A DNA stretch of 64,000 nucleotides from Anaerococcus provencensis (GTDB lineage: Bacteria > Bacillota > Clostridia > Tissierellales > Peptoniphilaceae). The notes beneath the pieces are model-generated. The model was given only the letters and a program-made list of their open reading frames with translations. It searched no databases and was not told the origin of the DNA. The position numbers and the translations under genes were made by a program. Within the stretch, counting starts at the first letter, position 1. Every line of letters begins with the position of its first letter. This document shows, one piece after another, positions 56,564 to 64,000 of the stretch. The DNA lies in assembly GCF_000312365.2 (NCBI RefSeq), contig NZ_HG003686.1:309366-373365 (forward strand). Reading direction: 5' to 3'.

Positions 56564-57189
56564 AAATCGATTATTAAAGATTTGGTAAAATATATTTTTA
56601 TCTAGATTCTTCTTGAGTATATAAAATCCTTGGATTTAGGGCTAGTGTTTTTGAATTTTGGAGAAAATTATTTTCTACTATATAAATTAATATATATTCT
56701 AAATAAAAAATATAAATAAAAAGTTACTAAGGAAAATTTATTTGCTTGTATATGCAATTATATAAGAGCAAGTTGTACTTGTATATGCATTATACCAATG
56801 TTTGGAATATATTTGTTTTACTTTTTAACTAGGATAAGCCCATTATATACAGTTTTTTTATCTAATGATTATACTAAGCTTTATAATAGTAAATGCTATG
56901 GGATTAAACTTTTTAATAATGACATGTACTCAGAATTGACTCTCAAAAAAGTATCGCAAATTTCACTATATCTTATAATTGTAAATACAATAAATATTAT
57001 ATTATTGAATGTAATGCTTGCCCTTATAAGCTTTTATCTATACAAGATATCATATATTACTAATGATTTTACTCCAGGTATTTTTATAGAACTAAACTAC
57101 TACACATTTACTAATTTGCTAGCTGAAAAACTTTAACACTGTTAATATTTAACATTAAGTAGATTATATTTTTCATAAGTAACATAATT
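56564..57189. other. AT-rich interval with a possible short ORF and a near-repeat
   Basis: A 112-codon frame (56798-57136, plus) encodes two hydrophobic stretches but has no RBS and strongly AT-driven codons; I list it only as possible. CTTGTATATGCA occurs twice (about 56744 and 56776), each followed by A/TTTATA. GTTAATATTTAAC is a palindrome at about 57142. Nothing else is recognisable. Confidence 0.4.
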
Positions 57190-57279
57190 TTTACATTTTT
57201 TAAAAAATTATCTATAATATATATGAGTGATAAGGGAAAGGAGGTAAATCAATTGTTGGGAATATTCAATACAATGTAA
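57190..57279 (+). promoter_or_regulatory. Promoter and leader of the adhesin gene
   Basis: TTTACA (57190-57195), 17 nt, TATAAT (57213-57218) is a strong promoter. The ~134-nt leader contains a perfect Shine-Dalgarno AAAGGAGGT (57237-57245) followed at the right distance by a TTG-initiated 8-codon frame ending TAA at 57277-57279. This may be a leader peptide or a remnant of a start region. The adhesin itself has a second RBS (GAGGAG). Confidence 0.5.
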
Positions 57280-57358
57280 GGTAACTATCATGTATTAGCT
57301 TAAATAAATATATAAAAAAAACAAGTTAAGTAAAAATTAAAGGACGAGGAGAAATTAA

Positions 57359-60300
57359 ATGTCTAATAAAATTTTAAGAAAAGTTTCTTCCATCTTACTC
57401 TCTCTGCTAATGATACTAAACGCACTTGTTCCTGTAAGCTTTGCAAGTGCTGATAATTTGAATATGGAAAGATCAGGATATACAAATTCTGAGCCTCTTA
57501 CTTCTTCAAATGAAACAAAGGAAATATCATCAGACACGAGTGTAAGTTTGGAAAATGATAATGTCGATAGCAAGCCTACCGATAAGAAAAAAGAAAATCC
57601 AACTACTGAAAAAGATAATAGCAAGCGTGAAGATGCTACTCTTAATAAAAAGGATGTAACAAAGGCTACTGTTGATAATAGTACAACCAATGCTATTAAT
57701 ACGAACGATGAAAAAAAATCATCTGAAGAGACTCCTGCTGACAAAGAAGGTGCAGATTCAGAGATAAAACCAAATTTACTTGACGCTTCTAACAATACTC
57801 AATCTAGCCTAGAAGGCTTAAAATTTTCGATTTCAAACAACCAATTTAGTAAGAAGACGGAGTATTATTCTTATGAAGTCCTAAGTTGGGATATAAATAT
57901 TGATGGAACTGGTATTAAAGATAAAAGCTATTTAGAAAATGGATATATTGACATTGCTGTACCTAGTGAGTATTTTGAATCGATTAATGTCTTAAAATCC
58001 GAAAGCGTTAAGTCACATGAAATTATTAATAATAACGATAATACGATAATATTAAGAGTTTATCTTGACACTGAAATCAACTCAGTTACACATATTTCTT
58101 TTCCAATAAATATGACTGTAAAAAAGAGGGTAACACCCAATGGTTATAAGATATTGCCACATGTTACTTTGCACAATGAAGAACAAGTGAAAGTTTCCAC
58201 TGCAAATCCCGAAGACAAAAGTGAATTAAAAATTATCTATGATGATCCAATAGCCTATAAAACTCTAGGAGAAGGTCACTATTTCGGAAATAAGAAGTAC
58301 GAATATGGTGGAGAACTTGATCCAAATAATGCAAAATATTTAACAGACGATACATCTAAACTTGATGAAGTTATTTTCACCTATTTAACAAATACTGTGA
58401 AAGATAGAGATCCGGCTTCCTATAATCCAGGTATTAACAAAATAAGACAGATAGAATCTATAAAAATTGTAGATACTTTACCAATATATACTGATAAAAA
58501 TGGGAAAAAAAGAACAGCTTATTTTGATCTTAATTCTAATCCAGGATGGAAATTGTCAGAAGATGGCAAAAGCGTTTCATATCTTGTAAGAGAAAGAGAT
58601 AATGAAAATGGTGCAGATGTAAATCTTCGAGATTCTGTAAGATTAAAATTAAAATTTCCAGGAGCACCAACGAGTGATTATGATAATGGAAATTTAATAA
58701 AAAATAATGTTAGCTTGATACCAACTTATAAAAATCAAACTTCAGATGAACAATCACCCAATTTAACAGATGATATAGACTTTTATTTAAGTGGTGATTT
58801 ATTTTATGGAGCAGGAATTTTTAAAAAGACATCGAATACAAAGAGAACTTTTGTATATGATAATGATGCACCATATCATTCATGTGATTCTTATAATATT
58901 GCTGTAAGTAATAATTTGAATCATCCAATCAAGAATATCGTTATAACTGAAGGTAATTTTGATAAAAGGGTATATGCGAGCAAAATTACTCAGTCTAATA
59001 TACCACCAAGTCAAATCAAAGAAATCAATGGGATTTTAGAAAATGGAAACAAAGAAAAGATTGCTTTTGATCCTAATTCAAACAATTTATCTATAGATCT
59101 TGATAAGCCAACAACAGAAAAAATAGAAGAATATGTCAAAAAAGTAGAATCTGGGGATATGGATAAAAGCAAGGTGCCAAATGTTCCAGCAAAATATAAA
59201 AAAATTGAAATTGTTATGAAAGATGATTTTATTTTAGAACCCGGTAGGAAATTAAATCTACTGGTTGAAATGAAATTGACTGATCCATATAATATTATTA
59301 TTACAGGCGAAGAGGTAAAAGATCAAACTTATAATAATGCATCAATAAGAGGAGATGTTGCTCTAAATAATAACCTTGAACATTTTGACTTCGATTCTAG
59401 TGATATAGGACTTTTAAAAAAGAAAAAAGAGAAAATCCTATTTACTAAAGATACTAGATACAACAATACTGGTTCGCTTGGAGAAGAAATATTATTTACC
59501 CTAAAAATTAATACTGATGGTTTAAGCAAAGCTAGATCTTTAAAAGATTTAGTAGCCTTTGATTTACTGCCAGTTGGAGTTACTTATACAGGTTATGCTA
59601 CCGAAAATATTGTAGGAGATACTCCTATTAAAAATGTAGAAACCATTGATAATTACAAAGATACTGGAAGAACAGCAGTTTTGATCCACTTTAAAGATAT
59701 GCAAGTAAGTGAATTCAAAAATCCTTGGATAAATATTAAGGCTAAAATTAACGAAAATGCTACGACGACAGCCGTCCAAGGTCATGAAGAAAAAAATAAA
59801 AATACGGCTTTTTTATATGAAAAGAATAATAAAGACTTTGTAAATCTTGCTTCAGATAATAATAAAGGAGCTGATACTTGGGATGTAGATGATGATTCGA
59901 CTACAAATGAACTAATAAGTGCTAATTCTACTTTTATGGCAAAATTGGCTGCAGAACTAAAATCTTATAAATATATTAAGAGAACTAAAGCTAATGAAAA
60001 GAATAAGGATAATGAAATATATGATCCTGGTGCACATGATACTGCTTGGTTAAAGACAGGCATTGATACTAATTTTGGAGAGTATTTCGAATATCAATTA
60101 AAGACTTTTAATAATACTAATAAAAATATTGGTAGACTATATGTTTTTGATCGATTAGAGTTTTATGAAGGAACTAATAAACGCAATGAACTTGCTGGAC
60201 CAATTCAAGTTGAAGGTGAGGGAAAAGATAGGTTTAAAATCTATTATACGACTGATTCTGTAGATGGAAATAATCCGAATACTGAGTTTTCAAAATTAAA

Positions 60301-62590
60301 GTGGATAGACAATCCAAGCGATTTTAGTAAAGTGACTGCATTTTATATAGAGTTGGTCGAAGGAAAATTTCTTAATCCATATGAGAGCGTTGCATTTGAC
60401 GTTCCAGTTAGAGCTCCAGCATTAGATAAAAGCTTAGCAAAAAAGAAAGTTATTAATAAATCTTATGTAAGTTATAGTACGAAAGATAAATTTGGAGAGT
60501 CAAATTCTGTATATAATAAATTACCAGATCTTATAAGTATAAGTAAAAAGTGGCAAGATGCAGATGGAAAAAATATAGAGAGTCCTGAAGAAAGTGTAAA
60601 AGTAGAACTCTATAAAAATAATAAACCAACTGGCAGGATAGTAGAGTTAAGCCAATCTAATAATTGGACTAATTTTTTAACGTTTGTAGAAGATCAAGAA
60701 GATTTAAAATCAAATTATTCTGTCAAAGAAGTTGGAGACAAAGATAATAAAATAGAAATTGGTGATAATAAGTACAAAGTAACTTATGAAGGAAACACTA
60801 AAGATGGTTTCAAAGTAATCAACAAAGAAGAGCCAGAAACACCAGATAAACCATGGACACCACTAACACCATCAAAAACAGATATAAAAGTAGAAAAAAT
60901 TTGGCAAGGAAAAGATGGAAAAGAAATATCCGCACCAGTAGACAAGGTCGAAGTAGAACTATACAGAGATGGAGAAAAGACAGATAAGAAACTAGAACTA
61001 AACAAGTCTAACAAATGGAGTGGAGAATTCAAAGACTTAGACACATTAGAAAAAGTAGACTCAGAAAAATCCTATGAATACACAGTCAAAGAAGTCGGCG
61101 AAGAAAATGGTAAAATAGCAATTGGCAACAACAAATACCAAGTAAGCTACGCTGGAACAGAAGAAAAAGGCTTTAGCATAACCAACAAAGAAGAGCCAGG
61201 AACACCAGATAAACCAAAAGATCCAGACAAACCATTGACACCACTAACACCATCAAAGACAGACATCAAAGTAGAAAAAAATTGGCAAGACAAAGAGGGT
61301 AAAGAAATAACAGCCCCAGTAAAAGAAATTGAAGTTGAACTCTATAGAGATGGAAAAGCCACAAATAAGAAGTTAACTTTAAATGCAGAAAACAAGTGGA
61401 GTGGAGAATTCAAAGACTTAGATGTATTGGAAAAAGTAGACTCAGAAAAAGCCTACGAATATACAGTAAAAGAAGTCGGAGAAGAAACTGGTAAAATAAC
61501 AATTGGTGATAACAAATATCAAGTAAGCTACGAAGGAAACTCAAAAGACGGTTTCAAAGTAACTAACAAAAAAGAAGAACCAAAAACACCAGATGAGCCA
61601 GAAGAACCAGATAAACCATTGACACCACTAACACCATCAAAAGAAGACATTAAAGTAGAAAAGATCTGGCAAGATAAAGATGGCAAAGTTATAGACGCTC
61701 CAGAAGAAAAAATAGAAGTAGAACTCTATAGAGATGGAAAAGCCACAAATAAGAAGTTAACTTTAAATGCAGAAAATAAGTGGCGCGGAGAATTCAAAGA
61801 CTTAGATATAGTAGAAAAAACAGACTCAGAAAAAGCCTATGAATACACAGTAAAAGAAGTCGGCGAAGAAAATGGCAAAATAGCAATTGGTACGAATAAA
61901 TACCAAGTAAGCTATGAAGGAAACGCAAAAGATGGTTTGAAGGTAATCAACAAAGAAGAGCCAAAAACACCAGATAAACCAAAAGATCCAGACAAACCAT
62001 GGACACCATTAACACCATCAAAGACAGACATCAAAGTAGAAAAAATCTGGCAAGGAAAAGATGGCAAAGTTATAGACGCTCCAGAAGACAAGATCGAAGT
62101 AGAACTATACAGAGATGGAAAAGCTACAGGCAAAAAGTTAGAACTAAACAAAACCAACAAGTGGAGTGGAGAATTCAAAGACTTAGATGTATTGGAAAAA
62201 GTAGACTCAGAAAAAGCCTACGAATATACAGTAAAAGAAGTCGGAGAAGAAACTGGTAAAATAACAATTGGTGACAACAAATACCAAGTAAGCTACGACG
62301 GAAACTCAAAAGACGGTTTCAAAGTAACTAACAAACAAGAGCCAAAATCACCAGACAAACAAAAAACACCGAATGAACCGAAAAAGCCAAATAAGCCAAA
62401 TAATACTAACACTGACCATAAAACAAATAAGCCTAAGGAAATTAAACAAGTGGAAAAGAAAAAAAATGACAATAAATTTGGTAATTCACATAGCCCAAAA
62501 ACAGGAATTAGTGGACTAGAAAATGTATTGGCATTAGCAGCTTTGTCAGCAGTAGGATTATATTTAAGTAAGAATAACAAAGAGAAATAA
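57359..62590 (+). CDS. Wall-anchored CnaB-repeat adhesin
   Basis: A 1743-residue surface protein. A signal peptide ends near FASA (residue 31). A Lys/Asp/Ser/Thr-rich stretch runs to about 150. Residues ~150-1050 are a large beta-rich region of adhesin type (SpaA/FctA-like in style). Five CnaB domains follow, beginning near residues 1060, 1175, 1302, 1430 and 1557, separated by proline/lysine linkers (PDKPKDPDKP...TPLTPSK). After a final Lys/Pro/Asn spacer comes the sorting signal SPKTG (1712-1716), a hydrophobic helix and KNNKEK. CnaB domains usually form Lys-Asn isopeptide bonds that stiffen the stalk. SPKTG departs from LPxTG in the first residue. No sortase gene is nearby. Confidence 0.92.
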   Translation: MSNKILRKVSSILLSLLMILNALVPVSFASADNLNMERSGYTNSEPLTSSNETKEISSDTSVSLENDNVDSKPTDKKKENPTTEKDNSKREDATLNKKDVTKATVDNSTTNAINTNDEKKSSEETPADKEGADSEIKPNLLDASNNTQSSLEGLKFSISNNQFSKKTEYYSYEVLSWDINIDGTGIKDKSYLENGYIDIAVPSEYFESINVLKSESVKSHEIINNNDNTIILRVYLDTEINSVTHISFPINMTVKKRVTPNGYKILPHVTLHNEEQVKVSTANPEDKSELKIIYDDPIAYKTLGEGHYFGNKKYEYGGELDPNNAKYLTDDTSKLDEVIFTYLTNTVKDRDPASYNPGINKIRQIESIKIVDTLPIYTDKNGKKRTAYFDLNSNPGWKLSEDGKSVSYLVRERDNENGADVNLRDSVRLKLKFPGAPTSDYDNGNLIKNNVSLIPTYKNQTSDEQSPNLTDDIDFYLSGDLFYGAGIFKKTSNTKRTFVYDNDAPYHSCDSYNIAVSNNLNHPIKNIVITEGNFDKRVYASKITQSNIPPSQIKEINGILENGNKEKIAFDPNSNNLSIDLDKPTTEKIEEYVKKVESGDMDKSKVPNVPAKYKKIEIVMKDDFILEPGRKLNLLVEMKLTDPYNIIITGEEVKDQTYNNASIRGDVALNNNLEHFDFDSSDIGLLKKKKEKILFTKDTRYNNTGSLGEEILFTLKINTDGLSKARSLKDLVAFDLLPVGVTYTGYATENIVGDTPIKNVETIDNYKDTGRTAVLIHFKDMQVSEFKNPWINIKAKINENATTTAVQGHEEKNKNTAFLYEKNNKDFVNLASDNNKGADTWDVDDDSTTNELISANSTFMAKLAAELKSYKYIKRTKANEKNKDNEIYDPGAHDTAWLKTGIDTNFGEYFEYQLKTFNNTNKNIGRLYVFDRLEFYEGTNKRNELAGPIQVEGEGKDRFKIYYTTDSVDGNNPNTEFSKLKWIDNPSDFSKVTAFYIELVEGKFLNPYESVAFDVPVRAPALDKSLAKKKVINKSYVSYSTKDKFGESNSVYNKLPDLISISKKWQDADGKNIESPEESVKVELYKNNKPTGRIVELSQSNNWTNFLTFVEDQEDLKSNYSVKEVGDKDNKIEIGDNKYKVTYEGNTKDGFKVINKEEPETPDKPWTPLTPSKTDIKVEKIWQGKDGKEISAPVDKVEVELYRDGEKTDKKLELNKSNKWSGEFKDLDTLEKVDSEKSYEYTVKEVGEENGKIAIGNNKYQVSYAGTEEKGFSITNKEEPGTPDKPKDPDKPLTPLTPSKTDIKVEKNWQDKEGKEITAPVKEIEVELYRDGKATNKKLTLNAENKWSGEFKDLDVLEKVDSEKAYEYTVKEVGEETGKITIGDNKYQVSYEGNSKDGFKVTNKKEEPKTPDEPEEPDKPLTPLTPSKEDIKVEKIWQDKDGKVIDAPEEKIEVELYRDGKATNKKLTLNAENKWRGEFKDLDIVEKTDSEKAYEYTVKEVGEENGKIAIGTNKYQVSYEGNAKDGLKVINKEEPKTPDKPKDPDKPWTPLTPSKTDIKVEKIWQGKDGKVIDAPEDKIEVELYRDGKATGKKLELNKTNKWSGEFKDLDVLEKVDSEKAYEYTVKEVGEETGKITIGDNKYQVSYDGNSKDGFKVTNKQEPKSPDKQKTPNEPKKPNKPNNTNTDHKTNKPKEIKQVEKKKNDNKFGNSHSPKTGISGLENVLALAALSAVGLYLSKNNKEK
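60881..62340 (+). repeat. Four mosaic CnaB-coding repeats (381-384 bp)
   Basis: Repeats begin at 60881, 61262, 61646 and 62027 (codon for Asp in the TDIKVEK motif), so periods are 381, 384 and 381 bp. Segments are shared in patchwork: the LTLNAENKW stretch is identical in repeats 2 and 3, whereas the DLDVLEKVDSEKAYEY and GEETGKITIGDNKYQVSY parts are identical in repeats 2 and 4. This is what gene conversion and unequal crossing-over produce. Confidence 0.9.
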
Positions 62591-62723
62591 ATCAAAATGA
62601 ATTCTTATTCAATGGAAGTAAGAGTTTTAGTAATCTTAATCTTTTATTTAGCTGGACTTATGTTAAGCGAATAATAGAGATTTGTACAAGATTAAAATAG
62701 AAGTGAATAACTCTCTTATAGTT
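62591..62723 (+). other. Interval after the adhesin gene with a possible 25-codon membrane peptide
   Basis: An ATG frame at 62597-62674 encodes a short hydrophobic peptide (VRVLVILIFYLAGLMLSE core). No convincing RBS precedes it, so it is only possible. Otherwise the interval holds nothing recognisable up to the terminator. Confidence 0.3.
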
Positions 62724-62746
62724 GGCTCCCGAAAGGGAGCCTTTTT
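62724..62746 (+). terminator. Terminator of the adhesin gene
   Basis: GGCTCCC-GAAA-GGGAGCC followed by TTTTT, a textbook hairpin with a GNRA-type tetraloop. Confidence 0.95.
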
Positions 62747-62830
62747 ATATTTTAAAACAGCATCAAATTGTTTTTTTTATTTGGTTGTTTTATATAAAAA
62801 TCATCAATAGTTGAAGAAATAGCATTTATT

Positions 62831-62881
62831 TTGTAAAACGTTTTTATAAAACTTGTAAGTATCATTAGTATTAACTATAAT
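62831..62881 (+). promoter_or_regulatory. Promoter region of the aspartase gene with AAAACGTTTT
   Basis: AAAACGTTTTTATA (62835-62848) repeats the sequence in the serine-gene promoter. TTGTAA (62853-62858), 17 nt, TATAAT (62876-62881) is a plausible promoter, but the resulting leader would be only about 13 nt and would start on the RBS, so another promoter may be used. Confidence 0.5.
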
Positions 62882-62900
62882 GGTACTAGGAGGGATAGTG

Positions 62901-64000
62901 ATGACAGATTATAGAAAAGAACGCGATTCTATAGGCGAAATTGAAGTGCCTTATGATGCCTTGTATGGGGCAAATTCTCTAAGAGCTAGAAATAATTTTA
63001 ATATTACATCTTTATCAATGGATAGTGAGATGATAAATGCAATCGTTGAGGTTAAGAAAGCCTGTGCTATTGAAAATGAGAAGATTGGTCTTTTGACAAG
63101 AACTCAAGAAAATGCAATTGTTGCAGCTTGTAACCAGATTTTGGCTGGCCAACACAGGGATAATTTTATAGTTGATCCAATCCAAGGTGGGGCTGGTACA
63201 AGTTTTAATATGAATGCCAATGAAGTAATTGCAAATGTTGCAAATACTGCCATGGGTGGCGGTTTAGGTACATATGAAAATGTTCACCCAAACGACCATG
63301 TAAACTTGGGCCAATCTACCAATGACGTTATACCAACTAGTGGTAAGATAGCCCTTATCAGATATTTTAATGAACTAATTGATGAAACAATTTTATTAAT
63401 CAGATCTATTGAGAAAAAGGCTGAAGAATTTAAAGACGTTTACAAAATGGGACGTACCCAACTTCAAGATGCGATTCCAATAAGCCTTGGCCAAGAATTT
63501 AGGGCCTATGCTAGGGTAATCACCCGTGATTTGGAAAGATTTGACCTTGCTGTTGATAGTCTAAGCCATGTAAACCTAGGTGGTACAGCTATTGGTACAG
63601 GCTTAAACGCAGATCCAACCTATGTTGAAGAAATAGTTGGAGTACTAAGCGAAGTAACTGATTTGAAATTGAAACAAAATGAAGACTTGATAGATGGAAC
63701 TCAAAACTTGGATGGATTTTTGTATGTTTCAGGTATTTTAAAAACCTTTGCAGCAAACTTATCAAAAATATCAAATGACCTAAGACTTATGAGCTCTGGC
63801 CCACAAGTAGGTATTGGCGATATAAAATTAAAACCAACCCAAGCTGGTTCATCAATCATGCCAGGTAAGGTAAACCCTGTAATACCAGAGGTTGTAAACC
63901 AAGTTGCCTTCAATGTTATAGGCAATGATATGACTGTAACTATGGCTGTTGAGGCAGGACAACTTGAGCTAAATGCTTTTGAGCCAATTATTTTCTACAA
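62901..64000 (+). CDS. aspA: Aspartate ammonia-lyase (partial, runs off the window)
   Basis: The first 366 codons of a class II fumarase/aspartase enzyme. IGEIEVPYDALYGANSLRA opens it. DPIQGGAGTSFNMNANEVIANVA, HPNDHVNLGQSTNDVIPT, KMGRTQLQDAIPISLGQEF and the lid signature GSSIMPGKVNPVIPEV are all present, and the GRTQLQDA form matches aspartases rather than fumarases. It would convert aspartate to fumarate and ammonia, which fits the amino-acid fermentation suggested by the serine genes. AGGAGGG precedes the ATG. The 3' end lies beyond 64000. Confidence 0.88.
   Translation, partial: MTDYRKERDSIGEIEVPYDALYGANSLRARNNFNITSLSMDSEMINAIVEVKKACAIENEKIGLLTRTQENAIVAACNQILAGQHRDNFIVDPIQGGAGTSFNMNANEVIANVANTAMGGGLGTYENVHPNDHVNLGQSTNDVIPTSGKIALIRYFNELIDETILLIRSIEKKAEEFKDVYKMGRTQLQDAIPISLGQEFRAYARVITRDLERFDLAVDSLSHVNLGGTAIGTGLNADPTYVEEIVGVLSEVTDLKLKQNEDLIDGTQNLDGFLYVSGILKTFAANLSKISNDLRLMSSGPQVGIGDIKLKPTQAGSSIMPGKVNPVIPEVVNQVAFNVIGNDMTVTMAVEAGQLELNAFEPIIFY

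Noticed and set aside
56798..57136. Hydrophobic 112-codon frame
   Set aside because: No RBS, AT-driven composition, no family resemblance. Kept only as a note in the interval entry.
60784..62595. Long open frames antisense to the CnaB repeats
   Set aside because: They recur with the repeats, have biased composition and no RBS; they are shadows of the adhesin frame.
62597..62674. 25-codon hydrophobic peptide
   Set aside because: No convincing RBS; a short hydrophobic frame is easy to get by chance in AT-rich DNA.
62831..62848. CcpA cre site
   Set aside because: The central CG is present but flanking bases are one position out of register with the cre consensus.

Overview
This window is a stretch of low-GC Gram-positive chromosome. 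Gene content (Fe-S L-serine dehydratase, aspartase-type lyase, complete glucuronide pathway, CAMP-factor homologue, CnaB adhesin, CD1871A-type redox protein) and protein style point to an anaerobic coccus of the Peptoniphilaceae, most likely Anaerococcus or a close relative. That assignment is inferred from recognised families, not from a search.

Layout. 1-620 is the 3' end of a 23S rRNA gene and a 5S rRNA gene with its terminator. 620-1400 is a gene-free zone packed with small hairpins. It holds colinear pieces of a second, shattered 5S gene and a 174-bp MITE-like element, whose partner lies inverted at 35997-36145. 1.6-9.8 kb is a leftward block: a HAD phosphatase, a CAMP-factor (co-haemolysin) homologue with an acidic tail, three tandem paralogous lipoproteins (one shortened by an in-frame stop), a Na/Pi cotransporter and a ZinT-like lipoprotein behind a Fur-type operator. 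10-15.2 kb carries tRNA-Gln, a GNAT enzyme and a beta-glucoside PTS operon (licT-bglP-bglA) with a visible RAT/terminator antitermination switch.

15.4-19.7 kb is a five-gene overlapping operon: ABC ATPase, permease, membrane-anchored HExxH protein, response regulator and sensor kinase. Three helically phased TTTAAG repeats precede it. 19.7-21.7 kb has three more tandem paralogous lipoproteins of unknown family. 21.9-24.4 kb has a radical SAM/DUF4130 DNA-repair pair and a frameshifted DUF4256 gene. 24.5-28.0 kb is a two-component system followed by a redox cassette: a 48-residue CXXC protein, a polyferredoxin membrane protein and a TlpA-like lipoprotein. Then come a secreted C39-like peptidase with wall-binding repeats, a MaoC protein, superoxide dismutase (same 20-bp Fur-type operator), the L-serine uptake/dehydratase genes, an alcohol dehydrogenase, the second MITE, a 20-bp tandem repeat and an AlbA_2/ATPase protein.

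37.9-51.2 kb is a coherent leftward glucuronide-utilisation locus: LacI regulator, GPH transporter, beta-glucuronidase, fructuronate reductase, mannonate dehydratase, TRAP transporter, glucuronate isomerase, KDPG aldolase and KDG kinase. Matching palindromic operators lie before the regulator and the transporter. 51.5-56.6 kb has a YjiH-family membrane protein and a MATE/phosphoesterase/MATE operon. 57.4-62.6 kb encodes a 1743-residue wall-anchored adhesin with five CnaB domains, the last four mosaic. The window ends inside an aspartate ammonia-lyase gene.

Recurrent themes are surface lipoproteins that share a lipobox, an acidic linker and a folded domain, and regulation that can be read directly from the DNA: RAT, LacI operators, Fur-like boxes, phased response-regulator repeats and possible GGGTAT-type promoters.
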